DNA of 64,000 nucleotides from NCBI GenBank assembly GCA_031553875.1, contig JAVBKU010000013.1, positions 24,190 to 88,189 on the forward strand. Reading direction: 5' to 3'. This DNA is from JAVBKU01 sp031553875. GTDB taxonomy: Bacteria > Bacteroidota > Bacteroidia > Bacteroidales > Rikenellaceae. How positions within the stretch are numbered: the stretch's first letter is position 1; each line of letters begins with the position of its first letter. Both the position numbers and the translations under genes were made by a program. Below, piece after piece: positions 35,064 through 43,898 of this stretch. The notes beneath the pieces are model-generated. The model had not been told where the DNA came from, made no database searches, and was given only the letters and a program-made list of their open reading frames with translations.

Positions 35064-35671
35064 GCGCCACAGTGAGAATAATGGTCGCCGAGCCGTCGGT
35101 CATCATCCGCGGCGGCGTGCTGTCGGTGCTCAGGAGGCACGGCGGCCTGCACATCGAGGTGTACGAAGTGGGTGATATGGAACAGTTGCGCGGCCAGGTA
35201 CGTGCGAAAGCTCCCGGGGTGCTGATCGTCAATCCGATGAACCTGGGGTCGCTCTCCCTCCAACAGATAAAGAGGGAGTCGCCCGACTCTGAGATGAAGT
35301 GTATCGCCCTTCAGTTCTCGTTATACGACAGCTCTGTGCTGAAAGAGTACGACGAGGTGATCTCGGCATACGACAGCGTGGAGCAGATCAACGACAAGAT
35401 ATCGTCCCTTCTTAGCAAACCCCGTGAGGACAAGCGCCACGAGTCGCTCAGCGCCCGCGAGAAAGAGGTCATAGTGTGTGTGATACAGGGCATGACCAAT
35501 AAACAGATAGCGGAGAAGCTCTTCCTCTCGACCCACACGATCATCACCCACCGCCGCAACATATCGGCCAAGCTGCAGATACACTCTACCGCCGGACTTA
35601 CCATATACGCCATCGTCAATAAGCTCGTCGAGCTCGACGACGTCAAGGGCCTGGGCGGGGCGAGAGAGTAA
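35060..35671 (+). CDS. LuxR-type regulator with a degenerate receiver domain
   Basis: The 203-residue protein has the layout of a NarL-type response regulator. The receiver part is degenerate. The usual acidic pair is EP (VAEPSVIIRGG) and the phosphoacceptor Asp position holds Asn58 (LIVNPMNLG). The C-terminal LuxR helix-turn-helix is intact (LSAREKEVIVCVIQGMTNKQ, then IAEKLFLSTHTI). It is therefore unlikely to be controlled by phosphorylation. The 4-base overlap with the hemerythrin gene suggests control through, or of, that protein. A strong terminator follows. Confidence 0.82.
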   Translation: MSATVRIMVAEPSVIIRGGVLSVLRRHGGLHIEVYEVGDMEQLRGQVRAKAPGVLIVNPMNLGSLSLQQIKRESPDSEMKCIALQFSLYDSSVLKEYDEVISAYDSVEQINDKISSLLSKPREDKRHESLSAREKEVIVCVIQGMTNKQIAEKLFLSTHTIITHRRNISAKLQIHSTAGLTIYAIVNKLVELDDVKGLGGARE

Positions 35672-35709
35672 GGTCCGTTAACGATTAACAGGGACTATGT
35701 TCTATGCAT

Positions 35710-35750
35710 ATATGCGGGTCTCCATACACATGGAGACCCGCATATTTTTA
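35710..35750 (+). terminator. Terminator of the hemerythrin/LuxR pair
   Basis: A perfect 16-bp stem, ATATGCGGGTCTCCAT with its complement around ACAC, followed by TTTTT. Confidence 0.9.
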
Positions 35751-35862
35751 CAGCCGCGATCTTTCTGCGGAACAGGGCGTAATATAACGTGTTTCAGGGT
35801 ATTGCCCCCGATCTCCCGGTCTATGGTGTAGATAAGAGGATGGTACAATAATTAATTTTTTT

Positions 35863-35870
35863 TACTTTTG
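35863..35870 (+). promoter_or_regulatory. -7 element for the membrane AraC gene
   Basis: TACTTTTG matches TAnnTTTG; no clear -33 box. It fits either start codon of the downstream gene. Confidence 0.45.
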
Positions 35871-35902
35871 CCACGGTTTCCGGGAGACAAAATGCCCGGA
35901 GG

Positions 35903-37192
35903 ATGAGTTTGGCCGTTCTTTGGCGGGAATGTGTGCGGTCCGTATATATATCTGTATATTACGGCGTTATGCTATACCATTTTGCTCTACTTTCTTCCTG
36001 CTTTATAAATATTTTCTGGGCTGTCACCCTGTTGACAAAACCCGGGCGCAACCTGCGTACCCAGAACGTGTTCATGATCCTGTCCATGGTGGCGGCGGTG
36101 CTTTCCTTCATATGGGCGGTGTCGATCACGGGTTTTATCCGCAAAGAGGTATTCTACCGTCTGGAGATAGTCGAAGAGTTCGCCCTGCTCGCCAGTATCC
36201 CCCTATTCCTTTTATGTTTTAAATCCCTGACCGACGAACGCCCGTTCGGTTGGAAGGATTATATATGGTTCCTGCCCATGGTAGCCATAGGTGGCGTACA
36301 TGCCGCTTTATATGTAAAAATAGGAGGACCCCACATGCCGGCCATTATACACCAGATGTCTACGGGAGGCCCGGAGGTAAGGCTTACGATGCCGTTGGAG
36401 TACAGGGCGATGTATTTCATAGGGACGACGCTGTTGAATATCGTTATTAGGATACAGCTGGTGCTGGTCGTGGTCTATTCCGTCGTGAGGTACTTGCGTT
36501 ACAGGCGCAGGATCGATGAATTCTTCTCCAACCCCGAGGGCAAGTCGATCAATAACAGCCGGGCCATGGTCTATAGCCTGTATCTTTTCCTGGTGTGCGC
36601 CGTCACATTTTCGCTGGGCCGCTATTACTATGTGGAACACGAGGCACTGGCCGCCGGTGTTATGGTATTTGCCGCCGCGGTAAATTACTACATGGGATAT
36701 AATGTGTTCAAACTCAAATATACCGCCTCCGACCTGGCCCTCGAAGAACACCAGGGCGACATGGAGGCCGAGGCTGAAGGCTATGCCCTGACAGGCGAAA
36801 CGACCGACGAGGTTCTATACGGCGGGCCGAGAGAAGGTCGCCAGAGGGAGTTATTCCTGGCTTTCGAACAGCTTATGCAGGACCGGGAGATATTCCTGCA
36901 GAGCGACCTGCGTCTCGACGACGTCGCCCGGATGATGCATACCAACCGCACCTACATATCCCGCATGATAAACGAATGCTTCGGCGAGACTTTCTCCGAC
37001 GTGGTCAACCGCCGCAGGATAGCCTACGCCCAAGAGGTTATGCGTTCCGCCCCGTCAATGCCTCTGGAATTGGTGGCCGAGAGCTCGGGTTTCACCCATG
37101 TGACCTATTTCAGCCGGATGTTCCGTAAGCTTACGGGGATGACCTGCCGCGATTGGCAAGAGGAGAACTCCGTATCTCAATCGGATCTGTAG
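35903..37192 (+). CDS. Membrane-anchored AraC-family regulator
   Basis: The 429-residue protein has an N-terminal multi-helix membrane region: about six helices up to residue 250, including FALLSSCFINIFWAVTLL and VFMILSMVAAVLSFIWAV. An acidic linker and a C-terminal AraC double helix-turn-helix follow (LRLDDVARMMHTNRTYISRM and SSGFTHVTYFSRMFRKLTG). Such regulators sense envelope or extracellular signals in Bacteroidetes; no target is evident. The ATG at 35903 abuts GGAGG too closely for a normal site. ATG 35969 (MLYHFALLSSCF) is an equally good start. Confidence 0.85.
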   Translation: MSLAVLWRECVRSVYISVYYGVMLYHFALLSSCFINIFWAVTLLTKPGRNLRTQNVFMILSMVAAVLSFIWAVSITGFIRKEVFYRLEIVEEFALLASIPLFLLCFKSLTDERPFGWKDYIWFLPMVAIGGVHAALYVKIGGPHMPAIIHQMSTGGPEVRLTMPLEYRAMYFIGTTLLNIVIRIQLVLVVVYSVVRYLRYRRRIDEFFSNPEGKSINNSRAMVYSLYLFLVCAVTFSLGRYYYVEHEALAAGVMVFAAAVNYYMGYNVFKLKYTASDLALEEHQGDMEAEAEGYALTGETTDEVLYGGPREGRQRELFLAFEQLMQDREIFLQSDLRLDDVARMMHTNRTYISRMINECFGETFSDVVNRRRIAYAQEVMRSAPSMPLELVAESSGFTHVTYFSRMFRKLTGMTCRDWQEENSVSQSDL

Positions 37193-37372
37193 AGATATTT
37201 CGGGTATTTTGTGGCCCGATTTTAGAATAAAATATACGTGTCAAAAAATATTTTGCAATAATGACACCTGTCCTATTGGGGGTATTAAGTATTTTATTAT
37301 CCCCGAGGGATGAAATATACGATTTTACAATTTTTATTTACGATTTTTCAATAGCAAGCAAGCTTCCCGGCT

Positions 37373-37380
37373 TACATTTG
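37373..37380 (+). promoter_or_regulatory. -7 element of a structured RNA
   Basis: TACATTTG, an exact TAnnTTTG match, lies just before the folded region. The -33 side is only T-rich. Confidence 0.5.
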
Positions 37381-37386
37381 TGTAGC

Positions 37387-37563
37387 GGTCAGGCGGAATT
37401 TGAGATGAAGTGAAAGGTCTGATCGGCAGTTTTGATATAACCCGGAAGAACGGAGCGCATCCCGTTCAGGTACAGTCCGTTCCGGACATTATAGTGGGGT
37501 AGCCATCCCGCCTCGGCAACCCCACTCCAGCGGCCCTCCGTTCTCGGAGGGCCGCGCTTTTTT
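37387..37563 (+). ncRNA. Candidate structured small RNA of about 175 nt (possibly 6S-like)
   Basis: A free-standing unit with promoter and terminator but no coding frame. Visible helices: AGGCGG near the 5' end with CCGCCT near 37510; GGTCAG / CTGATC; a long arm CCGG..AACGGA / TCCGTT CCGG (37442-37484) with a bulge; and AGTGGGGT / ACCCCACT (37493-37526), which competes with the closing helix. The terminator is the 11-bp stem at 37530-37555 followed by TTTTTT. A closing stem, open middle and long arm recall 6S RNA (Bacteroidales-1 motif), but I cannot confirm this. Confidence 0.55.
37530..37563 (+). terminator. Terminator of the structured RNA
   Basis: GCGGCCCTCCG TTCT CGGAGGGCCGC, then GC and six T. 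Confidence 0.9.
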
Positions 37564-37611
37564 ACCGCCGCGTAGAGTTTGCGGCCTTTTATGTCAGGAG
37601 GGAGACCATTG

Positions 37612-37642
37612 AAAAATGGCCGGGAGAGGTTTCCCGGCCATT
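37612..37642 (-). terminator. Terminator of the AraC regulator gene
   Basis: On the minus strand AATGGCCGGGA / TCCCGGCCATT is followed by TTTTTC. A second hairpin, ATGTCGGCC / GGCCGACAT (37654-37684), lies nearer the gene. Confidence 0.75.
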
Positions 37643-37697
37643 CGTGAATAATAATGTCGGCCCGCGCTTCTGACAGGCCGACATTTCTCTTACCCCG

Positions 37698-38591
37698 CTA
37701 CATATTCTTCCCCTGCGTGATTATCCTGTAGGCGGTGGGTGTGTGTCCGGTCGCGCGCTTGAATACAGTGCAGAAATAGTCTGCGTTGTCAAACCCCACT
37801 TCGAATGCTATTTCGCGACTGTTCTTCATCGTGTTGGTCAGCAGGTCCTTACTTTTCTGTATTTTCAGCTCCATGATATACTGCGACGGGGCGAAGCCTG
37901 TATACTGTTTGAAAATCCGTCTGAACCACGAGTAGCTCATATTCACTCTCCGGGCGACCTCCTCCGGGGTGATCTCCCCCTGAAAATCTTCATACATTAT
38001 CATCTTGGCCTTGTTGATCTGCGACGTCACCTGCATATCCTCGAACGAGGCGTGCTTGTTCTGCGAATAGGCGAAGCCCAGCAGGTGGTTGACAACCCCC
38101 GCGAGCATCTGCTGGAAGCCCGTCGTCTGTTCTTTAGCCACGTCTATGGCCTGCTTGTACAGTGCGACGATATCTTCCCTCAGCCCCACATTGAATACGG
38201 GCTTTCGTTTGTCGAAGAACCCGTGCCGGATCCTATTGTCGATATTCACCCCCGTAAATCCTATCCAGTATTCGCTCCATCCCGTCTCCTTGTCCGGTTT
38301 GTAGCTGTGCCACTCACCCGGGAAGAGCAGGAACATATTCCCCGCCTTCACCTCGACCCGTTTCTGCGAGGCCGACGCGAAAGAGCCTCCCCCCTGGGTG
38401 ATATACAAAAGCTGATATTCGTCCAGTACGCGGCCTTTCTCGGCGGAGAACAGGTAGCGCGTCGGGTGATTCTTGGGCGGGTAATCTTCGCCTTGGCGGA
38501 TGTGCTGATAGCCCACGGTATTCACGGTCAACCCCCACAGGACGTCCTGCTCGTTTGCTATCAAATATTTGAGATGTATAGATTCGCTCAT
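37698..38591 (-). CDS. AraC-family regulator of rhamnose use (RhaR/RhaS-like)
   Basis: The start is taken at ATG 38591 (MSESIHLKYLIANEQ, 297 residues). It has an N-terminal cupin-like sensor domain (VEVKAGNMFLLFPGEWHSYK) and a C-terminal AraC helix-turn-helix pair (ITPEEVARRVNMSYSWFRRI and IAFEVGFDNADYFCTVFK, TGHTPTAYR). It is divergent from rhaB across a 180-base region, the usual position for a rhamnose-responsive activator. The effector is inferred from this context only. A TATATTTG -7 element lies at 38645-38652. Confidence 0.82.
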   Translation of the reverse strand: MSESIHLKYLIANEQDVLWGLTVNTVGYQHIRQGEDYPPKNHPTRYLFSAEKGRVLDEYQLLYITQGGGSFASASQKRVEVKAGNMFLLFPGEWHSYKPDKETGWSEYWIGFTGVNIDNRIRHGFFDKRKPVFNVGLREDIVALYKQAIDVAKEQTTGFQQMLAGVVNHLLGFAYSQNKHASFEDMQVTSQINKAKMIMYEDFQGEITPEEVARRVNMSYSWFRRIFKQYTGFAPSQYIMELKIQKSKDLLTNTMKNSREIAFEVGFDNADYFCTVFKRATGHTPTAYRIITQGKNM

Positions 38592-38644
38592 TTTGAAGCA
38601 GGGTTTAAAATAGTGCGCTACTGCAGACTGATATTGGATACTGT

Positions 38645-38652
38645 CAAATATA
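38645..38652 (-). promoter_or_regulatory. -7 element of the AraC regulator gene
   Basis: The minus strand carries TATATTTG about 55 bases before the ATG. Confidence 0.45.
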
Positions 38653-38734
38653 GAAAATAAAAATGAAAGTATCATCGTGTCATTTTTCAAAGCATATAAA
38701 TCAAATTCAATAGTATGCGGTTGAAAACGCACGC

Positions 38735-38742
38735 TATTTTTG
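38735..38742 (+). promoter_or_regulatory. -7 element of rhaB
   Basis: TATTTTTG, a TAnnTTTG match, lies 29 bases before the ATG. There is no good -33 box, as expected for an activator-dependent promoter. Confidence 0.5.
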
Positions 38743-38771
38743 TACTACCACAATATATAAATACGCGCGGC

Positions 38772-40247
38772 ATGAAAAACGTCCATCATTTCTTCGCATT
38801 CGACATCGGCGCGACAAGCGGTCGCTCGATCCTCGGCACCCTCTCAGGCGGTAAGCTCGAGATGAAAGAACTGACCCGTTTCCCCAACAGGATAATCCGC
38901 GTACACGACAAATACTACTGGGACATCTTCGCCCTTTTCGAGGAGCTGAAAAACGGGCTGAAGGCCGCCTCGACCCTCGGTGTGGAGATAGACTCCATCG
39001 GCGTCGATACGTGGGGCGTCGACTTTGTTTATCTGGGCGCCGACGGCGCGATACTGAGCCAGCCGCGCTCCTACCGCGATCCCTATACCGATGGCGTGCC
39101 CGGGGAATATTTCAAGCTCATCTCCCGCGAAAGGGTGTATGACCTCACGGGCATACAGATAATGAATTTCAACACCATTTTCCAGTTATATGCCGCCCGT
39201 CGCGAGGGTTCTTCCGCGTTGGGGACGGCCGAAGGCCTGCTTTTTATTCCCGACGCCTTATCTTATATGCTATCCGGGAAGAAGGTCTGCGAGTATTCGA
39301 TAGCCTCTACTTCCGGGCTGCTTAATCCGCGTACAAAGAAGTTCGAGCCGGAGCTGTTCGCCGCTATGGGCGTCGATCCCGCGATCATGCAGCCTGTGGT
39401 TATGCCCGGCACGGTGATCGGACATACCCTGGAGCATATCTCAAAAGAGTGCGGGGTGGAGGAGGTTCCGGTCGTTGCCGTCGCGGGGCACGATACAGGG
39501 TCGGCCGTGGCAGCCGTGCCCGCCGAGAACGAAAATTTCGCCTACCTGAGTTCGGGTACTTGGTCGCTGATGGGTATAGAGGTCAAGGACCCCATTATCA
39601 CCGCCGACTCGTTCCGGATGAATTTCACCAATGAAGGCGGCGTGGAGGGAACGACGCGTTTCCTGAAAAATATCACGGGCATGTGGCTGCTCGAACGGTG
39701 CCGCAAGGAGTGGGAGGGGCAGGGCAAGAGCTATTCCTATCCCGAGATCGTCGAAATGTCGGGCTCCGTGGAGGGATTCCATTCGATGATCGACCCCGAC
39801 CATAGCTCGTTCGCCAACCCGGAGAGCATGACCTCCGCCATTGCAGACTATTGTCGCAGGACCGGACAGAGTGCTCCGGAGAGCGACGCCGGATTTATCC
39901 GCTGCATCTTCGACAGCCTGGCTTTGAAGTACCGCTACGTGCTCGAGCGCCTGCAGGAGGTGGCTCCGTTCCATATCGAGAAACTGCACGTGATAGGCGG
40001 CGGGTCGCAGAACAAGCTGCTGAACCAGGCTACGGCCGACGCTATCGGCATGCCCGTGGTAGCCGGCCCGGGAGAGGCCACGGCCATAGGCAATATCATG
40101 TTGCAGGCCAAGGGGTTGGGAGTGGTCGACTCGTTGCAGGAGATACGCGATATTATCAAAAAATCGGTCACTCCCGAGGTCTTCCTGCCCAAGGATACCG
40201 GAATTTGGGACGAGGCCTATCAACGATTCGTAACTTATATAAAGTAA
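38772..40247 (+). CDS. rhaB: L-Rhamnulokinase
   Basis: The start is taken at ATG 38772 (MKNVHHFFAFDIGATSG, 491 residues). It is an FGGY-type sugar kinase: phosphate-1 loop FDIGATSGRSI, GVDTWGVDFVYLG, GHDTGSAVAAVP, and a C-terminal adenosine-binding HVIGGGSQNKLLNQATAD. It phosphorylates L-rhamnulose with ATP. With rhaA, rhaT and rhaD downstream it forms a complete uptake and cleavage route. A family B repeat sits in the 277-base gap to rhaA. Confidence 0.93.
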   Translation: MKNVHHFFAFDIGATSGRSILGTLSGGKLEMKELTRFPNRIIRVHDKYYWDIFALFEELKNGLKAASTLGVEIDSIGVDTWGVDFVYLGADGAILSQPRSYRDPYTDGVPGEYFKLISRERVYDLTGIQIMNFNTIFQLYAARREGSSALGTAEGLLFIPDALSYMLSGKKVCEYSIASTSGLLNPRTKKFEPELFAAMGVDPAIMQPVVMPGTVIGHTLEHISKECGVEEVPVVAVAGHDTGSAVAAVPAENENFAYLSSGTWSLMGIEVKDPIITADSFRMNFTNEGGVEGTTRFLKNITGMWLLERCRKEWEGQGKSYSYPEIVEMSGSVEGFHSMIDPDHSSFANPESMTSAIADYCRRTGQSAPESDAGFIRCIFDSLALKYRYVLERLQEVAPFHIEKLHVIGGGSQNKLLNQATADAIGMPVVAGPGEATAIGNIMLQAKGLGVVDSLQEIRDIIKKSVTPEVFLPKDTGIWDEAYQRFVTYIK

Positions 40248-40284
40248 CTAATATGTAAAACCATAGAGGTTCAGAATGGACTTT

Positions 40285-40466
40285 TGTCCGTCAAAGTATT
40301 ATTCAGAACAGCAAAATAATCCGCCGCTTTTGGCTTCTGCCGGAAACAGGTCTCGTGAGGGAGATCACCCTCAGTTATCGTGTAACGAGGGAAGCTCCCG
40401 GAAGAGACCCCGGCAGAAGACGCGGCTAGACCTTTTGCCTACTTTTGGGGCAATGCCAAAAGTAGG
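40285..40466 (+). repeat. Family B structured repeat, copy B4 (short form), inside the rha operon
   Basis: The best-resolved copy: CTTCTGCCGG (40334-40343) pairs with CCGGCAGAAG (40410-40419), GGTCTC (40349-40354) with GAGACC (40404-40409), and TGAGGG with CCCTCA (40356-40361 and 40368-40373). The tail hairpin CTACTTTTGG / CCAAAAGTAG is at 40439-40465. It ends 58 bases before rhaA, and no promoter is visible between. Confidence 0.85.
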
Positions 40467-40524
40467 ACGCCAAGGCAAAGTAACTACTGTAAAGCTCAAT
40501 ACAATAACTTAAAAACATACAGCC

Positions 40525-41784
40525 ATGATTAAAAAGGAAACAGTGCAAAAGTCGTACGACATCGCCAAGGAACGTTACGCCGCGATGGGTATTGACACGG
40601 ATGCGGTACTCGCGAAATTACAGGACCTGGCCATCTCGATACATTGCTGGCAGGCCGACGACGTCACAGGCTTCGAAACCCTCGACAACCTCGGCGGCGG
40701 CGGGATACAGGCCACAGGCAACTACCCCGGCAAGGCGCGCAATATCGCGGAGTTGAGGGCCGATATAGAGAAGGTGCTTACCCTGGTGGGCGGCAACAAG
40801 CACAGACTAAACCTCCACGAGATATACGGCGACTTCGGCGGCCGTGCCGTTGACCGCGACCAGGTCGACGCCTCGCACTTCGCAAGTTGGATACAATGGG
40901 GCAAGGAGAAGAATATTAAACTCGACTTCAACTCGACATCGTTCGGCCACCCCAAGAGCGGCGACCTCACCCTGTCCAACCCCGACCCCGCGATCCGCAA
41001 CTTCTGGATCGAGCACACCAAACGTTGCCGCGCCATATCCGAAGAGATGGGTAAGGCCCAGGGTGATCCCTGCATCATGAACCTCTGGATACACGACGGG
41101 ATGAAGGACCTCACAGTCAACCGCTACAAGTACCGCTCCATACTCGAAAAGTCGCTCGACGAGATATTCGCCAAGGAGTACAGGAACATGAAGGACTGTA
41201 TCGAGTCGAAACTTTTCGGCATCGCGCTGGAGAGCTACACGGTGGGTTCGCACGATTTCTATCTGGGTTACGGGGCGAAGAAGCAGAAGATGGTCACCCT
41301 CGACATGGGCCACTTCCACCTCTCCGAAAGCGTGGCCGATAAGATATCCTCTCTCCTGCTGTTCACCCCCGAGATAATGCTCCACGTGAGCCGCCCGGTG
41401 CGCTGGGATTCCGACCATGTGGTCATCCTCAATGATGAAATCTTGGAATTGGCCAAAGAGATAGTCCGTGCCGACGCGCTTAAGAAGATACACGTAGGGC
41501 TCGACTTCTTCGACGCCTCCATCAACCGTATCGGCGCCTACGTTATCGGCATCCGCGCCACACAGAAGGCATTCCTGCAGGCCCTGTTAGAGCCTCTCGG
41601 CAAGCTGCGCGAGTACGAGGCCGCCGGGCAATATTTCGAAAGGCTGGCCCTGCTCGAAGAGTCGAAGGTATTGCCCTGGAACGCCGTGTGGGACTACTTC
41701 TGCCTGAAGAACGGCGTCGCCTTGGGCGAAGACTACATCGGCGAAATACAGAAATACGAAAAGGAAGTGACCTCAAAACGATAA
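40525..41784 (+). CDS. rhaA: L-Rhamnose isomerase
   Basis: The 419-residue enzyme interconverts L-rhamnose and L-rhamnulose. Motifs: HCWQADDVTGFE, the metal and substrate region HEIYGDFGGR, HPKSGDLTLSNPD, and MLHVSRPVRWDSDHVVILND. The length matches RhaA. The ATG at 40525 is preceded by repeat B4 and a short A-rich leader. Next genes are the transporter and aldolase. Confidence 0.95.
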   Translation: MIKKETVQKSYDIAKERYAAMGIDTDAVLAKLQDLAISIHCWQADDVTGFETLDNLGGGGIQATGNYPGKARNIAELRADIEKVLTLVGGNKHRLNLHEIYGDFGGRAVDRDQVDASHFASWIQWGKEKNIKLDFNSTSFGHPKSGDLTLSNPDPAIRNFWIEHTKRCRAISEEMGKAQGDPCIMNLWIHDGMKDLTVNRYKYRSILEKSLDEIFAKEYRNMKDCIESKLFGIALESYTVGSHDFYLGYGAKKQKMVTLDMGHFHLSESVADKISSLLLFTPEIMLHVSRPVRWDSDHVVILNDEILELAKEIVRADALKKIHVGLDFFDASINRIGAYVIGIRATQKAFLQALLEPLGKLREYEAAGQYFERLALLEESKVLPWNAVWDYFCLKNGVALGEDYIGEIQKYEKEVTSKR

Positions 41785-41843
41785 AACAACCGGCCTGCAT
41801 GGGCGGCCGCCGGTCGCCCCGCCGCGGACAATAAATATTGTAT

Positions 41844-42875
41844 ATGAATACGATTATCGGTTTAATAATCATAGCCATAGGCAGCTTCGGGCAGTCGAGC
41901 TCGTACGTACCTATCAAGAAAGTCAAGGATTGGTCGTGGGAGTGCTTCTGGCTCACGCAGGGCGTATTTGCCTGGCTGCTGTTCCCGTTTCTTGGTGCCC
42001 TGTTGGGTGTGCCCGAGGGCGGAAACCTTTGCAGCCTGTGGGCCTCGGGAGGAGCGTTTAAGACCGTTATCTTCGGTGCTCTGTGGGGTATAGGCGGCCT
42101 CACGTTCGGCCTCAGCATGCGCTACCTGGGCGTCGCCCTCGGGCAAAGTATTGCTCTGGGTACCTGCGCCGCTTTCGGCACGCTCTTTCCCGCCCTGCTA
42201 AAAGGGAAAGACCTGTTCCACGGCGAGGGGCTGATGCTGCTTATCGGCGTGTGTATCACCATCGCGGGTATCGCTGTTATCGGCTACGCGGGCAGCCTCC
42301 GCTCTAAGAACATGAGCGAGGAGGAGCGAAAGGCCGCCATCAAGGATTTCGCCCTCTCCAAAGGCCTGCTTGTGGCCCTGCTGGCAGGGGTGATGAGCGC
42401 CTGCTTCGCCCTGGGGCTCGATGCCGGCGAACCTATCAAGGAGGCGGCCCTGGAGGGAGGCGTCAGGCCGCTTTTCGCGGGCCTGCCGGTTGTATTCCTG
42501 GTGACGCTGGGGGGCTTTTTTACCAATGCTGTCTACTGTATACAGCAGAATATCAAGAACAAAACGGGCAGGGATTATTTGTCGGTGCCGGGTAGCGTTT
42601 TGGTGAATAATATCCTCTTTTGTACTTTAGCGGGCGCTTTGTGGTACTCGCAGTTCTTCGGACTAGAGATGGGTAAAAGTTTCCTCGCGGAAAGCCCCGT
42701 GCTGCTGGCCTTCTCATGGAGTATTCTGATGTCGCTCAACGTCCTGTTCAGTAACGTCTGGGGGATAATCCTCAAAGAGTGGAAAGGCGCGGGCCGCGCG
42801 ACGATCTTAATACTCTCAGTAGGGCTCGTGATACTTATTTCGTCGATAATAGTCGTCGCCATGTCGCAAAACTAA
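41844..42875 (+). CDS. rhaT: L-Rhamnose/proton symporter RhaT
   Basis: The start is taken at ATG 41844 (MNTIIGLIIIAIGSFGQSS); the longer frame uses TTG. The 343-residue protein has about ten membrane helices and family segments YVPIKKVKDWSWECFWL and GIGGLTFGLSMRYLGVALGQ. It takes up L-rhamnose across the inner membrane. It lies 59 bases after rhaA and 19 bases before rhaD, so it is in the same operon. Confidence 0.93.
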   Translation: MNTIIGLIIIAIGSFGQSSSYVPIKKVKDWSWECFWLTQGVFAWLLFPFLGALLGVPEGGNLCSLWASGGAFKTVIFGALWGIGGLTFGLSMRYLGVALGQSIALGTCAAFGTLFPALLKGKDLFHGEGLMLLIGVCITIAGIAVIGYAGSLRSKNMSEEERKAAIKDFALSKGLLVALLAGVMSACFALGLDAGEPIKEAALEGGVRPLFAGLPVVFLVTLGGFFTNAVYCIQQNIKNKTGRDYLSVPGSVLVNNILFCTLAGALWYSQFFGLEMGKSFLAESPVLLAFSWSILMSLNVLFSNVWGIILKEWKGAGRATILILSVGLVILISSIIVVAMSQN

Positions 42876-42894
42876 AAACTGTAAACCAAACAAT

Positions 42895-43704
42895 ATGAAA
42901 TCAATTTTAAAGAACCGCCCCGAGTTGGCCAGGCAGGTTAATGACGTCGCCGAAGTCGCCGGGTACCTGTGGCAAAAGGGCTGGGCCGAACGCAACGGCG
43001 GCAATATTACCATCAACATCACCGACCTGGTCGACGACAAGATACGAAAGATGAAGCCCATCGCCGAAAGGATGTCGATAGGTAAAGTGATGCCCCACCT
43101 CAAGGGGTGCTACTTCTTCTGCAAGGGCAACAACAAACGCATGCGCGACCTGGCCCGCTGGCCGATGGAAAACGGCGCCGTGATCCGCATCCTTGACGAT
43201 TGCGCCAGCTACGAGATAATCGCCGACAACCCCGTGCGCCCCACCTCGGAACTGCCCTCGCACCTGGCCTTGCACAACTACCTTATCGGTAAAGGCTCTA
43301 ACTATAAGGCGGCGCTGCACACCCACCCGATCGAGCTGATCGCCATGACGCACAACCCCGAATTCCTCAAGAAGGATAAGCTCACCTACCTCCTGTGGAG
43401 CATGATCCCCGAGACCAGGGCCTTCTGCCCCAAGGGACTGGGTATCATCCCCTACACGATGCCCGGCTCGATGGAGTTGGCTGACGAATCTCTAAAGGCC
43501 CTTGACGAATACGACGTGGTGATGTGGGAAAAGCACGGCTCCGTCGCCGTTAGCGAGAACATTATGGAGGCGTTCGACATGGTCGACACGCTTTCCAAAT
43601 CGGCCCAGATCTACATGTCGGGCAAGTCGATGGGATTCGACCCTGAAGGCACCTCCATGGCCGATATCGACGCCCTGCGGATCGCGTTCAATTTGCCTAA
43701 GTAA
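42895..43704 (+). CDS. rhaD: Rhamnulose-1-phosphate aldolase
   Basis: The 269-residue class II aldolase splits rhamnulose 1-phosphate into dihydroxyacetone phosphate and L-lactaldehyde. It shows the N-terminal GWAERNGGNIT, the zinc site AALHTHPIELIAMTH, and MWEKHGSVAVSENIMEAFD, which provides a further His. Length is standard. It is the last gene of the rha operon; no lactaldehyde reductase gene is nearby. Confidence 0.94.
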   Translation: MKSILKNRPELARQVNDVAEVAGYLWQKGWAERNGGNITINITDLVDDKIRKMKPIAERMSIGKVMPHLKGCYFFCKGNNKRMRDLARWPMENGAVIRILDDCASYEIIADNPVRPTSELPSHLALHNYLIGKGSNYKAALHTHPIELIAMTHNPEFLKKDKLTYLLWSMIPETRAFCPKGLGIIPYTMPGSMELADESLKALDEYDVVMWEKHGSVAVSENIMEAFDMVDTLSKSAQIYMSGKSMGFDPEGTSMADIDALRIAFNLPK

Positions 43705-43730
43705 AGAGAGTCCGCATTAATATGATTAAG

Positions 43731-43758
43731 GCCCTCCGAGAAATCGGGGGCTTTTTTT
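43731..43758 (+). terminator. Terminator of the rha operon
   Basis: GCCCTCCGA GAAA TCGGGGGC is followed by seven T, 26 bases after the rhaD stop. Confidence 0.85.
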
Positions 43759-43898
43759 AATTTATGTAATCATATCGGATATATTAATTAAAATTTCTAT
43801 ATTTGAATTAATATAATGTCTCCGCAGGGATGGAGCCAACGCCTATATCTCCAGGGGTTTATTTATGGTCTACATGTTTAACGTCAAAATTTCAGGAT

